In this document: in pieces, positions 36,938-45,117 of the stretch | Layout of the letters: each line of letters starts with the position of its first letter | Numbering within the stretch: position 1 is the stretch's first letter | Source: Tuwongella immobilis | GTDB taxonomy: Bacteria > Planctomycetota > Planctomycetia > Gemmatales > Gemmataceae | Assembly (NCBI RefSeq): GCF_901538355.1 | Contig: NZ_LR593887.1 | Coordinates: 2,084,920-2,148,919 of the forward strand | Reading direction: 5' to 3' | DNA length: 64,000 bases | Program-made: the position numbers and the translations under genes | The notes under the pieces: model-generated | Seen by the model: only the letters and a program-made list of their open reading frames with translations | The model's database searches: none | Told to the model about the DNA's origin: nothing

Positions 36938-39826
36938 CTCGCCGAATGGGGCATCGCTTTGGGCTTCTTGCGGGCTGCCCGCTTCGCCGCTGGGCGCGAG
37001 TAACTCGGCACTGCGATACCATCGCACGCGGCTCGTGCCTTGGCTGCCATCGCCGGTGAGCAAGTCCGCTTTTCCATCCGCATCCATGTCTTTGGCAATC
37101 ACGCGCACGCCGCCTCGTGTGGTGGGATCGCCGCTGAAGAAATTGGCCAATTCGCGGGATTCGCCGGCCAGCAGCGATGCCCCGGAGAGAATCCGCACGC
37201 GCGGCCCGCCGTTGGGGCCACCACCGCCAATGAGATCGCCCCGCCCATCGCCATCGACATCGCCAACGGAAACGAACGCGCCATCCCGCAAGGTCGGCTC
37301 AAACAGGAAGAAATCGGGCAGCAGTTTGCGAACATCCGCACCAGATTCGCGGCCCGTGGCGACACCGCGCAGGAAGTCGCCGTCGAAAATCGCAATCCGC
37401 GGCCCACCTTGGAATCCTGCGGAAACCACCAATTCGGGCACCGCGTCGCCGTTGATGTCGCCGAATGCAACCCGCGCACCACCGCGAAACGCCAAATCAT
37501 CGGGAAACACGAAAAACGTAGTGAAAATCGCGCCGGTATCGCCACGAAACAGAATCACCCGTGCCCCGCCGCCCTGATCCGGCGAGAGGGCGATTTCGGC
37601 CCGCCCATCGCCATCGAGATCCGCCGCCGCGAGGAATGCGCCGCCCAAAAATTGCTCCCCGACATCGTAAGCGGTGAGATCGCGGAGAATCGCATGGGTG
37701 ACTCCGTCTTGCACGCGCAGTCGGACGATGCCGCCCGGCCCGGTCACGCCGATCAGATCGGGCACGCCATCGCCATTGACATCTGCCAGCGCAGCCCGCA
37801 CCCCACCGGGGGCTTCTTCCGCAGAAAACAGCGTCCGACTGCCCAAATTCGCCCCGGTGCCATCACGCAATTCAATCCGTCGATCGGTCGCCAATCCCGT
37901 GCTAATCGCCACATTGGCAATTCGATTTTGATCGCTCGATGATCGTGGCGGGACAATCGGCGGCGTGATCGGCGGCACTCCCGGCGGCGAAACCGGGGGC
38001 GTGACAGGTGGTGTCACCGGTGGCGTGATGGGTGGCGTGACGGGTGGAGTCACCGGAGGCGTGACGGGTGGCGGGGAGCTGCCGGAGTCGTCGTTGACGA
38101 TGATTCCCGGTAGAATCGCCGAGGCGATTCGGGCATTTTCAGCGAATGACAGTACGATTTCAAACGATTCATCGGCCTCCGTGTCGGCATCGGCGAGGAT
38201 GTCGAATTCGAGCTGCTGCACGCTGCTCCCGACGGGGAAAACGAGGGTGCCGCTGGGAAATCCGCCGACAAAATCGCTGGCGCTGACCGGGTTGGTCCCC
38301 GTGCCGCGAAGCACATAGCGCACGGAACTGGTGATGGTCGTGGTTCCGGTTCGCTGGATCGGAATCGTCACGCGGGTGCTGCCGTTGGTGCCTTCGGCGA
38401 TGCTGCGAGGAGTGCTGTCGGCGACAATTGTCGAAGTAATCGGGCTTCCGTTGGCGATGGTGGCGAAGTAGATGTCTTTGCCGCCCAGTGGCGTGGTTTG
38501 CCAATCGCCGGTGACGGTGGCGACGCCGGGCGAGTTGATGCTGCCGAGCATGGCCACCGTGGAGCCGTTGACGGCAAATCCGACGATGCTGCCATCGCTG
38601 CCATCGCTATCGCCGTTGGCGGTCAGCGCGGTCCAAAATCGGCGAGTGGAAAAGTCGGCTGAGACGGAGAGAATCGCCGCTTCACCGAGTCGATACGCTC
38701 CCACCGTTTGGCCGTTGATGGTTTGCGAATCGCGGTTTTGCAAGGTCGCCGCCGAACTTCCGCCGATGAAGACGGTGCCCAACGCATCGGCGGCAATGGA
38801 TGCGGGGGAAAAGCTGTTCGCGCCACCGGCGGATAATCGGGTGACAATGATTTGGCCACGAATCAGCGTGCCATCATTCGGATTCATCTGCGAAAAGAAG
38901 GTAAACGTGCGTGCCCCGGATGCCGCGGAGGTATCGGTGAATTGATCGGGATCGACGAGCCGACTGCCGAGTGTGGTGGTGATGGTGTCGGGATCGCGTG
39001 CAAACACCGTGTTGCCGCCGTCCATGCGCCCCAAAAAGTAGAGCGAACCGTTGGCTCCCCACTCGATTCGGACTCCGCGCGAATCGGCGGCCAGACTCGC
39101 ATTCAGCACCGTCGAAGCGGAGAAATCCCAGGAATTCCAGGCGAGATTCAGCGTCGAATCGGCCCGGTCAAAACTGCGAATCCAAGGCACCTGCAACTCG
39201 CTGGTCGCTTGCGTGTAGCCGGTGACAAAGACGCGGTTCGTGTCTGGGTGAATCGTGAGATCCGCCGACCGAACATCTCCGCCAGTCAGCGTTTGCGTCG
39301 CCAGTTGTGTGCCTGCCGCGCTCCAAATGGTCAGGGTATCGCTCCCCGTCTGAAGCGTGGCCACGGTCCCATCGCGGCTGATGGCGACGCGATCGAAACT
39401 CCCGGATTGCTGCCAAATGGCCGGGCCGTTGAGATCGGCGGCGAACACGCGAATTCCAAAGTCGCCGACCGCGACAACGCGACCATCGCCGGGGCTGACG
39501 GCGAGATCGCGGACGCTGGTTCCGCCGAGTGAAATTTGCTGGCTGGGTCCGCTGCCGAGCGTCTCATTCAGCCGCAACAACTGGGCCGCTCCACCCGGAG
39601 CACCGGCGATTTCCACGGCGGCAAGATAGCTGCCATCCACGGGCGAACGCACAATTTCGGCCGCACGATCGTCGCCGGTGCTGCCAATCCATGTCCCGCG
39701 TGACAACGACAAATCCGCAGGTGCGATTCGGCTTTCCAGCAGCTCCACCGTTGAACGAATAGCGGAGCGAACAGACGGACGAATCGTCGGATGCTTGCGA
39801 GCGGAATGCGCGGTCGATCGATCCAT
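36911..39826 (-). CDS. Surface protein with Calx-beta and FG-GAP/VCBS repeats
   Basis: About 971 residues. The N-terminus carries the planctomycete signature VELLESRIAPA near residue 30, typical of exported surface proteins of this phylum. Residues about 40-470 resemble beta-propeller repeats (SPGDGRVVAVGDFGI, AADALGTVFIGGSS). A Calx-beta-like calcium-binding module follows (QQLEFDILADADTEADESFEIVLSF, then VNDDSG). A (V/I)TPP repeat linker and three or more FG-GAP repeats (ADVNGDGVPDLIGV, AADLDGDGRAEI, GDVDGDGRGDLIGGGG) finish the chain. Adhesion or matrix role is inferred. ATG at 39826 is chosen; divergent from the discoidin/pectate-lyase gene. Confidence 0.85.
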   Translation of the reverse strand: MDRSTAHSARKHPTIRPSVRSAIRSTVELLESRIAPADLSLSRGTWIGSTGDDRAAEIVRSPVDGSYLAAVEIAGAPGGAAQLLRLNETLGSGPSQQISLGGTSVRDLAVSPGDGRVVAVGDFGIRVFAADLNGPAIWQQSGSFDRVAISRDGTVATLQTGSDTLTIWSAAGTQLATQTLTGGDVRSADLTIHPDTNRVFVTGYTQATSELQVPWIRSFDRADSTLNLAWNSWDFSASTVLNASLAADSRGVRIEWGANGSLYFLGRMDGGNTVFARDPDTITTTLGSRLVDPDQFTDTSAASGARTFTFFSQMNPNDGTLIRGQIIVTRLSAGGANSFSPASIAADALGTVFIGGSSAATLQNRDSQTINGQTVGAYRLGEAAILSVSADFSTRRFWTALTANGDSDGSDGSIVGFAVNGSTVAMLGSINSPGVATVTGDWQTTPLGGKDIYFATIANGSPITSTIVADSTPRSIAEGTNGSTRVTIPIQRTGTTTITSSVRYVLRGTGTNPVSASDFVGGFPSGTLVFPVGSSVQQLEFDILADADTEADESFEIVLSFAENARIASAILPGIIVNDDSGSSPPPVTPPVTPPVTPPITPPVTPPVTPPVSPPGVPPITPPIVPPRSSSDQNRIANVAISTGLATDRRIELRDGTGANLGSRTLFSAEEAPGGVRAALADVNGDGVPDLIGVTGPGGIVRLRVQDGVTHAILRDLTAYDVGEQFLGGAFLAAADLDGDGRAEIALSPDQGGGARVILFRGDTGAIFTTFFVFPDDLAFRGGARVAFGDINGDAVPELVVSAGFQGGPRIAIFDGDFLRGVATGRESGADVRKLLPDFFLFEPTLRDGAFVSVGDVDGDGRGDLIGGGGPNGGPRVRILSGASLLAGESRELANFFSGDPTTRGGVRVIAKDMDADGKADLLTGDGSQGTSRVRWYRSAELLAPSGEAGSPQEAQSDAPFGELFGGVFLG
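37956..38075. repeat. Short tandem repeat encoding (V/I)TPP linker
   Basis: About ten near-copies of a 12-bp unit (GTGACGGGTGGC-like) within the surface-protein gene. On the coding strand it encodes a run of PPVTPPVTPPI-type repeats between the Calx-beta and FG-GAP parts. Such repeats can vary in copy number by slippage in frame. Confidence 0.7.
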
Positions 39827-40123
39827 GGGCGTGGTCCCAGTTTGCGAATCATGCGGATATTCGACGGGATGTACGCAACATAGGTCACACTCGCGGGCAT
39901 CGATGCGAATTTTTCGGAAAAATTTCGCAAAATGCCGGATTTTCCCAGAAAAATGGATTCGCAGCGGATTCCGAATCACTCGGAAATCGATGGAATCCCG
40001 ATTCGGCGGGGGTGCTTGCAATGCGGATTTCGCCGGGTGATAATGCTCAGACCGTTCGACGGATCAACAGGCATTGTTGTGAAGATTCGATTCTCGAATC
40101 GTCGCCGCTCCGAGGGCCGAGTG

Positions 40124-42550
40124 ATGAGACAGTATCGCGGGTTTCGGTCGATCCGTTGCTCCATCCGCGGCGTGATCGTCGCAGGTTGGTTGCTGATGAC
40201 AGTGGCATCGGGACAGGCCGCCGAGACGTACCTAACCGGCGTCACCGTAACAGCTTCCAGCGAGCAGGTGAAGGGCTACACGGGGGCGGCAAATCTGGTC
40301 AATGATCGCGGATTCCGCGAAGTGCCGCCGGGGAGTGGCAATTGGCTGCTGACTAACAACGGCTCCGCCGATGGCGGCTGCATGTGGAATTCCGCGTATC
40401 TCCCCAGCGGGCCGCAGGAAACGCCGCTCTTGGACTTCGATTTGGGCCGGTCGCAGACGGTCGCGGCCATGCACGTCTGGAATCATAACTCCAATCTCTC
40501 GCGGAATTTCCGGAATGTGACGGTCTACTATTCCGCCGATGGGAAACGCTGGCAAACGCATCCGCAATCGTTGATCTTTCGGCAGGCGTCGGGCAAGCCC
40601 GATGATCCGGGGGAACGGTATCCATTTCAGCCGCCCATCACGGCGCGATACATCCGACTTTGGGCCGAAAGTACCTATCGCAGTGGTGGTCAGCCCGATG
40701 TGGCGGCGTTGGGGAAGGTGCGATTTCTGCCCGGGAAACCGAGCGAATCCGCGCCGGTCGCCGCTGCTGCCGGATTGTACCCGCCGGATGCCGGGGTGGT
40801 GAGCGTGAAGGATGCCCCGTATTTGGCGAAAGGTGATGGTGTGACGGATGATACGGCTGCGATTCGGCGAGCGATTGCCGACACGCAAGGGACGCGGAAA
40901 ATGCTCTATCTCCCGGCTGGAACGTATCTGGTCAGCGATTCGCTGGCGTGGCGGAAAGCCTTCGCCTATGGCCATCAGCAGTTCCGTGGGGAATCGATGG
41001 AAACGACCATCATTCGGCTCAAAGATCGATCGTTTTCCGATCCGAAATCGCCACAAGCGGTGATCGATAATGGCTTCAACGGCGAGTACGGAAAAGGATC
41101 ATCCGCAGACTGGTTTCACAATCATTTCACCGATTTCACGGTGGACACGGGCCGAAACAATCCAGGCGCCGTGGGCGTGCGATTTTATTCCAATAATCTG
41201 GGGCGATTGGGTCGGGTGCGGATTCGCTCCGGGGATGGTGACGGCGTCATCGGCTTGGATATGGGTCACACCGATATGAACGGCCCGCTGCTGGTGAAAG
41301 ACGTTGAAATCGACGGGTTTGATACCGGAATTCGCTGCGGCGGCACCGTGAATAGCCAAACCTTGGAGCGGATTCGGCTGAGCGGCCAGCGCGTCATCGG
41401 CCTGACCAATCATGGGCAATGTCTTTCGATTCGGGATCTCGAAAGTCGCAATGCGTGCCCCGTTTTGGAATCGAAATTTGGTGTGCTGGCGCTGGTTGAT
41501 TTTCGCTGCATTGGCGAATCCGGGGCAGAGTCGCTGACGGCGATTTCGACCAACGAAACGCTCTTTGCCCGGAATCTCCAGGCCAGCGGGTACGATCGTG
41601 TCCTGAAGCATGTGGCGAAGGAGACGACTTGGAATGAAAAACGCAATCAGATTGATGAATATGTTTCGGCCAAGCCAATGAAGCTGCACGGGGCCGAGCC
41701 GCGCTCGCTGAATCTGCCGGTGAAGGAGACGCCGACGCCGTTGCAGGATGCGCTTCGCAGTTGGGCCAACGTGCGGGCATTTCGGGCGATTTCCGATCTG
41801 GATGATTCGGCGGCGTTGCAGCGAGCGGCCGATTCGGGGGCGGGCACGCTCTATTTCCCGCCGGGAACGTATGTCATTTCCCAAAATGTGACGATTCCGG
41901 CGACGGTGCATCGAATGTGCGGCATGTTTTCGACCTTGCGAGCGGTGCAAGTCGATCGAAAAAATCCGCGGGAATTTCACATCGAGATTGCGGACGGCGA
42001 GCGGCCGATCTTCGTGGAGGATTTCCTGGGCGATGTCGAATGGCAGACTCGCGGCAAGCGAACTTGGGTGCTGCGAAACTGCGGCCTCTCCGGTGGCAGC
42101 GCGACCGCGACCGGCGAAATGTACCTTGAAAACGTCGTTGGCGATTGGATTTTCGGCAAGGGGCAGCGTGTTTGGGCGCGTCAATTCAACGCCGAGCGAG
42201 AAGGCGTTCACATGACGAACGCTGGCGGAAGTTTGTGGATTTTGGGCCTGAAAACCGAACGCGGCGGAGTTCTCATCGACACGCTCCAAGGCGGGCAAAC
42301 CGAGGTGATTGGCGGGCTTTCGTACACAACAACGAACGGAAAACTGGGGCCGATGTTCCGTGTGACCGATGGCCGACTTTCGGTGACGCTGGGGGAAGTG
42401 TGCTACACGGGCGATCCGTATCGCGTGTTGATTGAGTCGATTCGCAACGGCGAGATCTACCGAATTCCACGTGGCGAACCCGGATTGCGTCCTGGATTTC
42501 TGCACGGCAGTGCGTTGCCATTGGTCGTGGTTGGACCGGCCGAGCGATAG
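40124..42550 (+). CDS. Secreted discoidin + pectate-lyase-like (beta-helix) protein
   Basis: About 808 residues with a signal peptide (IRGVIVAGWLLMTVASGQAA). Residues about 35-190 are an F5/8-type C (discoidin) carbohydrate-binding-like domain (PLLDFDLGRSQTVAAMHVWNHN, ARYIRLWAES). Two pectate-lyase_3-type beta-helix modules follow: the first begins DAPYLAKGDGVTDDTAAIRRAI / YLPAGTYLVS and the second SDLDDSAALQRAADSGAGTLYFPPGTYVIS. The catalytic residues of polysaccharide lyases were not assigned, so enzyme activity is not certain. A role in polysaccharide binding or breakdown is inferred. GAGGG precedes the ATG at 40124. Divergent from the surface-protein gene across 297 bases. Confidence 0.88.
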   Translation: MRQYRGFRSIRCSIRGVIVAGWLLMTVASGQAAETYLTGVTVTASSEQVKGYTGAANLVNDRGFREVPPGSGNWLLTNNGSADGGCMWNSAYLPSGPQETPLLDFDLGRSQTVAAMHVWNHNSNLSRNFRNVTVYYSADGKRWQTHPQSLIFRQASGKPDDPGERYPFQPPITARYIRLWAESTYRSGGQPDVAALGKVRFLPGKPSESAPVAAAAGLYPPDAGVVSVKDAPYLAKGDGVTDDTAAIRRAIADTQGTRKMLYLPAGTYLVSDSLAWRKAFAYGHQQFRGESMETTIIRLKDRSFSDPKSPQAVIDNGFNGEYGKGSSADWFHNHFTDFTVDTGRNNPGAVGVRFYSNNLGRLGRVRIRSGDGDGVIGLDMGHTDMNGPLLVKDVEIDGFDTGIRCGGTVNSQTLERIRLSGQRVIGLTNHGQCLSIRDLESRNACPVLESKFGVLALVDFRCIGESGAESLTAISTNETLFARNLQASGYDRVLKHVAKETTWNEKRNQIDEYVSAKPMKLHGAEPRSLNLPVKETPTPLQDALRSWANVRAFRAISDLDDSAALQRAADSGAGTLYFPPGTYVISQNVTIPATVHRMCGMFSTLRAVQVDRKNPREFHIEIADGERPIFVEDFLGDVEWQTRGKRTWVLRNCGLSGGSATATGEMYLENVVGDWIFGKGQRVWARQFNAEREGVHMTNAGGSLWILGLKTERGGVLIDTLQGGQTEVIGGLSYTTTNGKLGPMFRVTDGRLSVTLGEVCYTGDPYRVLIESIRNGEIYRIPRGEPGLRPGFLHGSALPLVVVGPAER

Positions 42551-42561
42551 TCGCCCAGCCC

Positions 42562-42598
42562 ATCTGCCGATGACGGATGGTTGTCGTCATCGGCAGAT
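42562..42598. terminator. Bidirectional terminator between convergent genes
   Basis: Perfect 13-bp arms ATCTGCCGATGAC / GTCATCGGCAGAT (42562-42574 and 42586-42598) with an 11-base loop, followed by TTTGG. It lies between the pectate-lyase-like gene and the Met/Cys-rich gene. Confidence 0.8.
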
Positions 42599-42608
42599 TT
42601 GGCGATGC

Positions 42609-43076
42609 TCAGCACATGCAGCAGCAAACCGGCGTGCCACCGATCATCATGCAGCAGCAGCAGCCGGATTCCATGCAAGTCATCAGGCAATCGCCGCAGC
42701 TTTGAATCATGGCGCAGCAATTGTCATCGCCGGAAGTGCAGGTCAGGCAGCAGCCGTTGTTCATCATTTCCAGCTTGCACGCACCCATCGTCAGATTGCA
42801 GCAACAGACCATCATGCCGTTCATCATGCAGCACAGGCTGCACATGCCACCGGCCATCATGGTGCAGAGGTTTTGCATCATCGTGCAGGCCGTCGGATCA
42901 TCGCACATGGCCATGATTTTGATGCCGCCTTCGCACTTCACAATCTTCATGCTGCAGCGTGGCACCATGACCATGTTCGGCATCATCTGGGGCATCGTGG
43001 GCATGCCCGACGCCATCGATTGATTCGTCATGGTTCCGGGCATGGTCATGCGATCCATCATCATCGTCGTGGTCAT
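42609..43076 (-). CDS. Methionine- and cysteine-rich protein (putative metal-binding)
   Basis: 155 residues, of which 35 are Met and 28 are Cys (about 41% together). The first 40 residues are Met-rich with motifs such as MPTMPQMMPNM, resembling Mets-type copper sites; residues 41-155 have clustered Cys (CC, CCC, CCCC), often next to Met pairs. No signal peptide or known domain is visible, and no homologue was recognised. AGGAGA precedes the ATG at 43076; a longer frame begins at 43097. Codon use follows the window, so it looks like a real gene and not a chance frame. Sequestration of soft metals such as copper or zinc is a plausible role, but inferred. It ends at a strong terminator. Confidence 0.75.
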   Translation of the reverse strand: MTTTMMMDRMTMPGTMTNQSMASGMPTMPQMMPNMVMVPRCSMKIVKCEGGIKIMAMCDDPTACTMMQNLCTMMAGGMCSLCCMMNGMMVCCCNLTMGACKLEMMNNGCCLTCTSGDDNCCAMIQSCGDCLMTCMESGCCCCMMIGGTPVCCCMC

Positions 43077-43180
43077 GATTGTCGTCTCCTGTACCACGCG
43101 AGTGGGGCGAGGTCGCCGAACTCACCTGGCGAAAATAGCGAAGTTTTCCGCATTTTCCGTGCGGATTCGATTGCTTTTCC

Positions 43181-43201
43181 CGAATCATGCCGTATGATTC
43201 G
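43181..43201. repeat. Inverted repeat in divergent promoter region
   Basis: 8-bp arms CGAATCAT / ATGATTCG with a 5-base loop. It lies between the start of the Met/Cys-rich gene (43076, minus) and the small gene at 43274 (plus), and close to element copy A. Could be an operator site for either direction. Confidence 0.5.
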
Positions 43202-43208
43202 AGAAGAA

Positions 43209-43232
43209 TGATGATCAAGTTGACGAATTTAG
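43209..43232 (+). promoter_or_regulatory. Copy A of a repeated 24-nt element
   Basis: Reads GATGATCAAGTTGA, five bases, TTAGT, and ends 41 bases before the ATG of the 71-residue protein. Copies B (45027-45050, plus) and C (44755-44778, minus) have the same spacing. The element may be a promoter or a regulator binding site. Confidence 0.45.
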
Positions 43233-43273
43233 TCGTGTATCGGATTCGTCAGTCTATCCCGAGGAATGGTCCC

Positions 43274-43489
43274 ATGTTGACCCATCGGTTCCGTGAACAT
43301 CTGCATGTGCTGCCGGGGAACATTTCGGTCGGAATGTCCATGCCCGCGTTTGTTCCGTGTCCGATGTTCGCCATGTTCTCGGCGGGGCAACAATCGACGA
43401 TCCAAGCGATCTATCAAATGGCCGCCGAACAGACTCGCCAGCAACTGCAACCGCGTCGCATTCGCCGGGCGGAATTCTCTCGAAACTGA
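43274..43489 (+). CDS. Small protein of unknown function (71 residues)
   Basis: Encodes a 71-residue protein starting MLTHRFREHLHVLPGN, with a Met/Pro-rich centre (MSMPAFVPCPMFAMF) and a helical, basic C-terminus (IQAIYQMAAEQTRQQLQPRR). The ATG is preceded by GAGGAA at about 7 bases, which fits a translated gene. Short planctomycete proteins with a similar IYQMA-EQ segment are recalled, but no family can be named with certainty. It lies divergent to the Met/Cys-rich gene and carries one copy of the repeated element upstream. Real-gene status is moderately supported. Confidence 0.5.
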   Translation: MLTHRFREHLHVLPGNISVGMSMPAFVPCPMFAMFSAGQQSTIQAIYQMAAEQTRQQLQPRRIRRAEFSRN

Positions 43490-43801
43490 CAATCAATCGA
43501 TCCCTTCCGACTCGATTTCCGCAGCCTGCCTGCCAACACATGCGTTGGTCGGTGGGCTGATTGTCTTTTCGCTACCATACCACGATCAAATGGGACCGCT
43601 AGCCCATTCGGAACCTCGTCAGACCTACTCTGTCATGGTTAGGAAGTCGATCAATTCAATCGTGATTTCGAGGCGGACCGACGCCAAGCGGGGAGAGAAT
43701 CCGACATGGCGAGCTGCTGCGAATACGGGGAATGGGAGCGAGAACTCTGCGGATTGTTGCCGGAATTGGCGGCGTGTCAAGCGTCGAGACGGGGCGACGG
43801 C
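43490..43801. other. Gap between the 71-residue gene and the transposase remnant
   Basis: About 310 bases. No convincing gene: a frame at 43706-43915 has a GGAGAG before its ATG, but most of it runs antisense through the transposase end and it shows no recognised domain. No insertion-sequence terminal inverted repeat was found by eye. Confidence 0.4.
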
Positions 43802-44692
43802 TCAGGCGGTGGGGCGGCCGGATTGCATCCAAAAATGATATGCGGCAAACACCAAGATGACATGATGATGCCAGCCCTGCCAGGTGCGGCCCTCGAAGTG
43901 ATCCAACCCCAGTGATTGCTTGAACGATTCAAATGCGGCTAATCCCTGGATTACGGCATCGGCACGATGCGGGGCGGTGGGATAGGCGGCATCCTGGAGG
44001 ATTGAGTAGAAATCCGGCCCCGCCGCATACCCGGATTCGGCGACAATCGGCAAAATTGGCTCGGATTCGCGGCGTAATTCGTCGAGTAGCTCGAAGGCGA
44101 TTTCCGATTTGCTGGCCGTTCGTCGTTCGGAATCGGGGACTTTGGCGTCGAGTGTGTCTTCTTGTTCGCGCAGCCACGCGGCGGGAAGGTATAGCCGCGC
44201 TGCCAGCGGGAAGAATCCCAACGGCCCCACTTGTGAAACGAATACTCCTACCTGGCAATTGATCTTTCGTCCCACGGAACGAGCATATTGCCGCTGCACG
44301 CCCACGGAATGCTTCCCCCGCTTGGGAAAGATGCCATCGTGGACCAGCCAAACCGCATGTCGATCATTCCGCCATGCGCGAGAATGACTTCGCACCGCCG
44401 TTGCCAAGCGACGATGATTCCACGGACTATTGCTGACGAAATGCTGCAAAGCCTGCGGCAAATTCGATTCCACGATCATCACCTGACTGGCTGCCAGCGC
44501 GATCGATTCGACGTTCTTCCGCTCCGTTGGCTCGAGCAATCCGCGCAGATAGGCACGGAATCGCAAGAACTGATCCGCCCGATGAAACACGGTCCGAAAA
44601 TCCGCGACATACGACTCGAACTGCTCCAGTCGCTCGCGTTCCAACCGTCCCCGTTGGGGCAGTTCGGCGTCCGCAGATGCGTGAGGTGGCAT
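43802..44692 (-). CDS. IS701-family-like DDE transposase, internally shortened
   Basis: 296 residues, against roughly 400 or more expected. The N-terminal half aligns with the IS701/IS4-type core: WLVHDGIFPKRGKHSVGVQRQYA (first Asp kept), LYLPAAWL and ELLDELRRES. The second catalytic Asp position appears as VAESGYA (Glu). After DFYSILQDA, the sequence jumps to the C-terminal block LGLDHFEGRTWQGWHHHVILVFAAYHFW, with about 100 residues absent. The gene is a continuous frame, not frameshifted, so it is either a decaying insertion or a co-opted protein. ATG at 44692 is chosen. Terminal inverted repeats were not found. Confidence 0.8.
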   Translation of the reverse strand: MPPHASADAELPQRGRLERERLEQFESYVADFRTVFHRADQFLRFRAYLRGLLEPTERKNVESIALAASQVMIVESNLPQALQHFVSNSPWNHRRLATAVRSHSRAWRNDRHAVWLVHDGIFPKRGKHSVGVQRQYARSVGRKINCQVGVFVSQVGPLGFFPLAARLYLPAAWLREQEDTLDAKVPDSERRTASKSEIAFELLDELRRESEPILPIVAESGYAAGPDFYSILQDAAYPTAPHRADAVIQGLAAFESFKQSLGLDHFEGRTWQGWHHHVILVFAAYHFWMQSGRPTA

Positions 44693-44754
44693 GGCGATTC
44701 CCGAATTCCTGGTCGCGTCGATCGCACCCATTCGGCACGAGTCGCCGAATGATG

Positions 44755-44778
44755 ACTAAGTTTGTCATGATAATCATC
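44755..44778 (-). promoter_or_regulatory. Copy C of the repeated 24-nt element
   Basis: On the minus strand reads GATGATTATCATGA, CAAAC, TTAGT, with the same spacing as copies A and B. It ends 62 bases before the transposase ATG. It includes the palindrome ATGATTATCAT. Confidence 0.45.
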
Positions 44779-44851
44779 ATAAACTCTGGGCGAGGAAATG
44801 CAATCGGATCTGCGCCGACTCGCCGTCGCCCGCAGTTCACTTTGTCAGCTC

Positions 44852-44895
44852 GGATTTACGATTTTTCGTAAAAAGTTACGAAAAATCGTAAATCC
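44852..44895. repeat. Perfect 20-bp inverted repeat with 4-base loop
   Basis: Left arm GGATTTACGATTTTTCGTAA (44852-44871), loop AAAG, right arm its exact reverse complement (44876-44895). The left arm contains a smaller palindrome, TACGA-TTTT-TCGTA. It sits between divergent genes, so it is not placed as a normal terminator. Confidence 0.9.
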
Positions 44896-45024
44896 TGACT
44901 TCAGGGCCGAATCGCGCAACCAATTACCACACAATTGGTTCGGTTCAATCTCGTGCGGTTGCTGAACCGGGAAACTGACGAAGTGCGATTGCCGGTGGAA
45001 ATGCCGATGAGAAACCGCATTGAA

Positions 45025-45050
45025 AAGATGATCAAGTTGATCATCTTAGT
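45025..45050 (+). promoter_or_regulatory. Copy B of the repeated element with palindrome
   Basis: AAGATGATCAA-G-TTGATCATCTT (45025-45047) is a perfect 11-bp-arm palindrome; it overlaps GATGATCAAGTTGA-N5-TTAGT (45027-45050). It lies 67 bases upstream of the DUF1559 gene start. Confidence 0.5.
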
Positions 45051-45117
45051 TCGATAGAGAATTCGAGTCGTGACCTGTCGCACTCGAATGGCAGTCGAAC
45101 GGTTTGGAGATTGACCA

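Larger units (their letters stand above)
44693..45117. promoter_or_regulatory. Palindrome-rich divergent intergenic region
   Basis: About 425 bases without a gene, between the transposase (minus) and the DUF1559 gene (plus). It holds element copies C and B, a perfect 20-bp inverted repeat at 44852-44895, and the palindrome ATGATAATCAT (44767-44777). The density of dyad symmetry is higher than in other gaps of the window. Confidence 0.6.

Noticed and set aside
43706-43915. 69-residue frame on plus with a GGAGAG before its ATG
   Set aside because: More than half is antisense to the transposase gene end and no domain is seen; kept only as a note in the gap entry.
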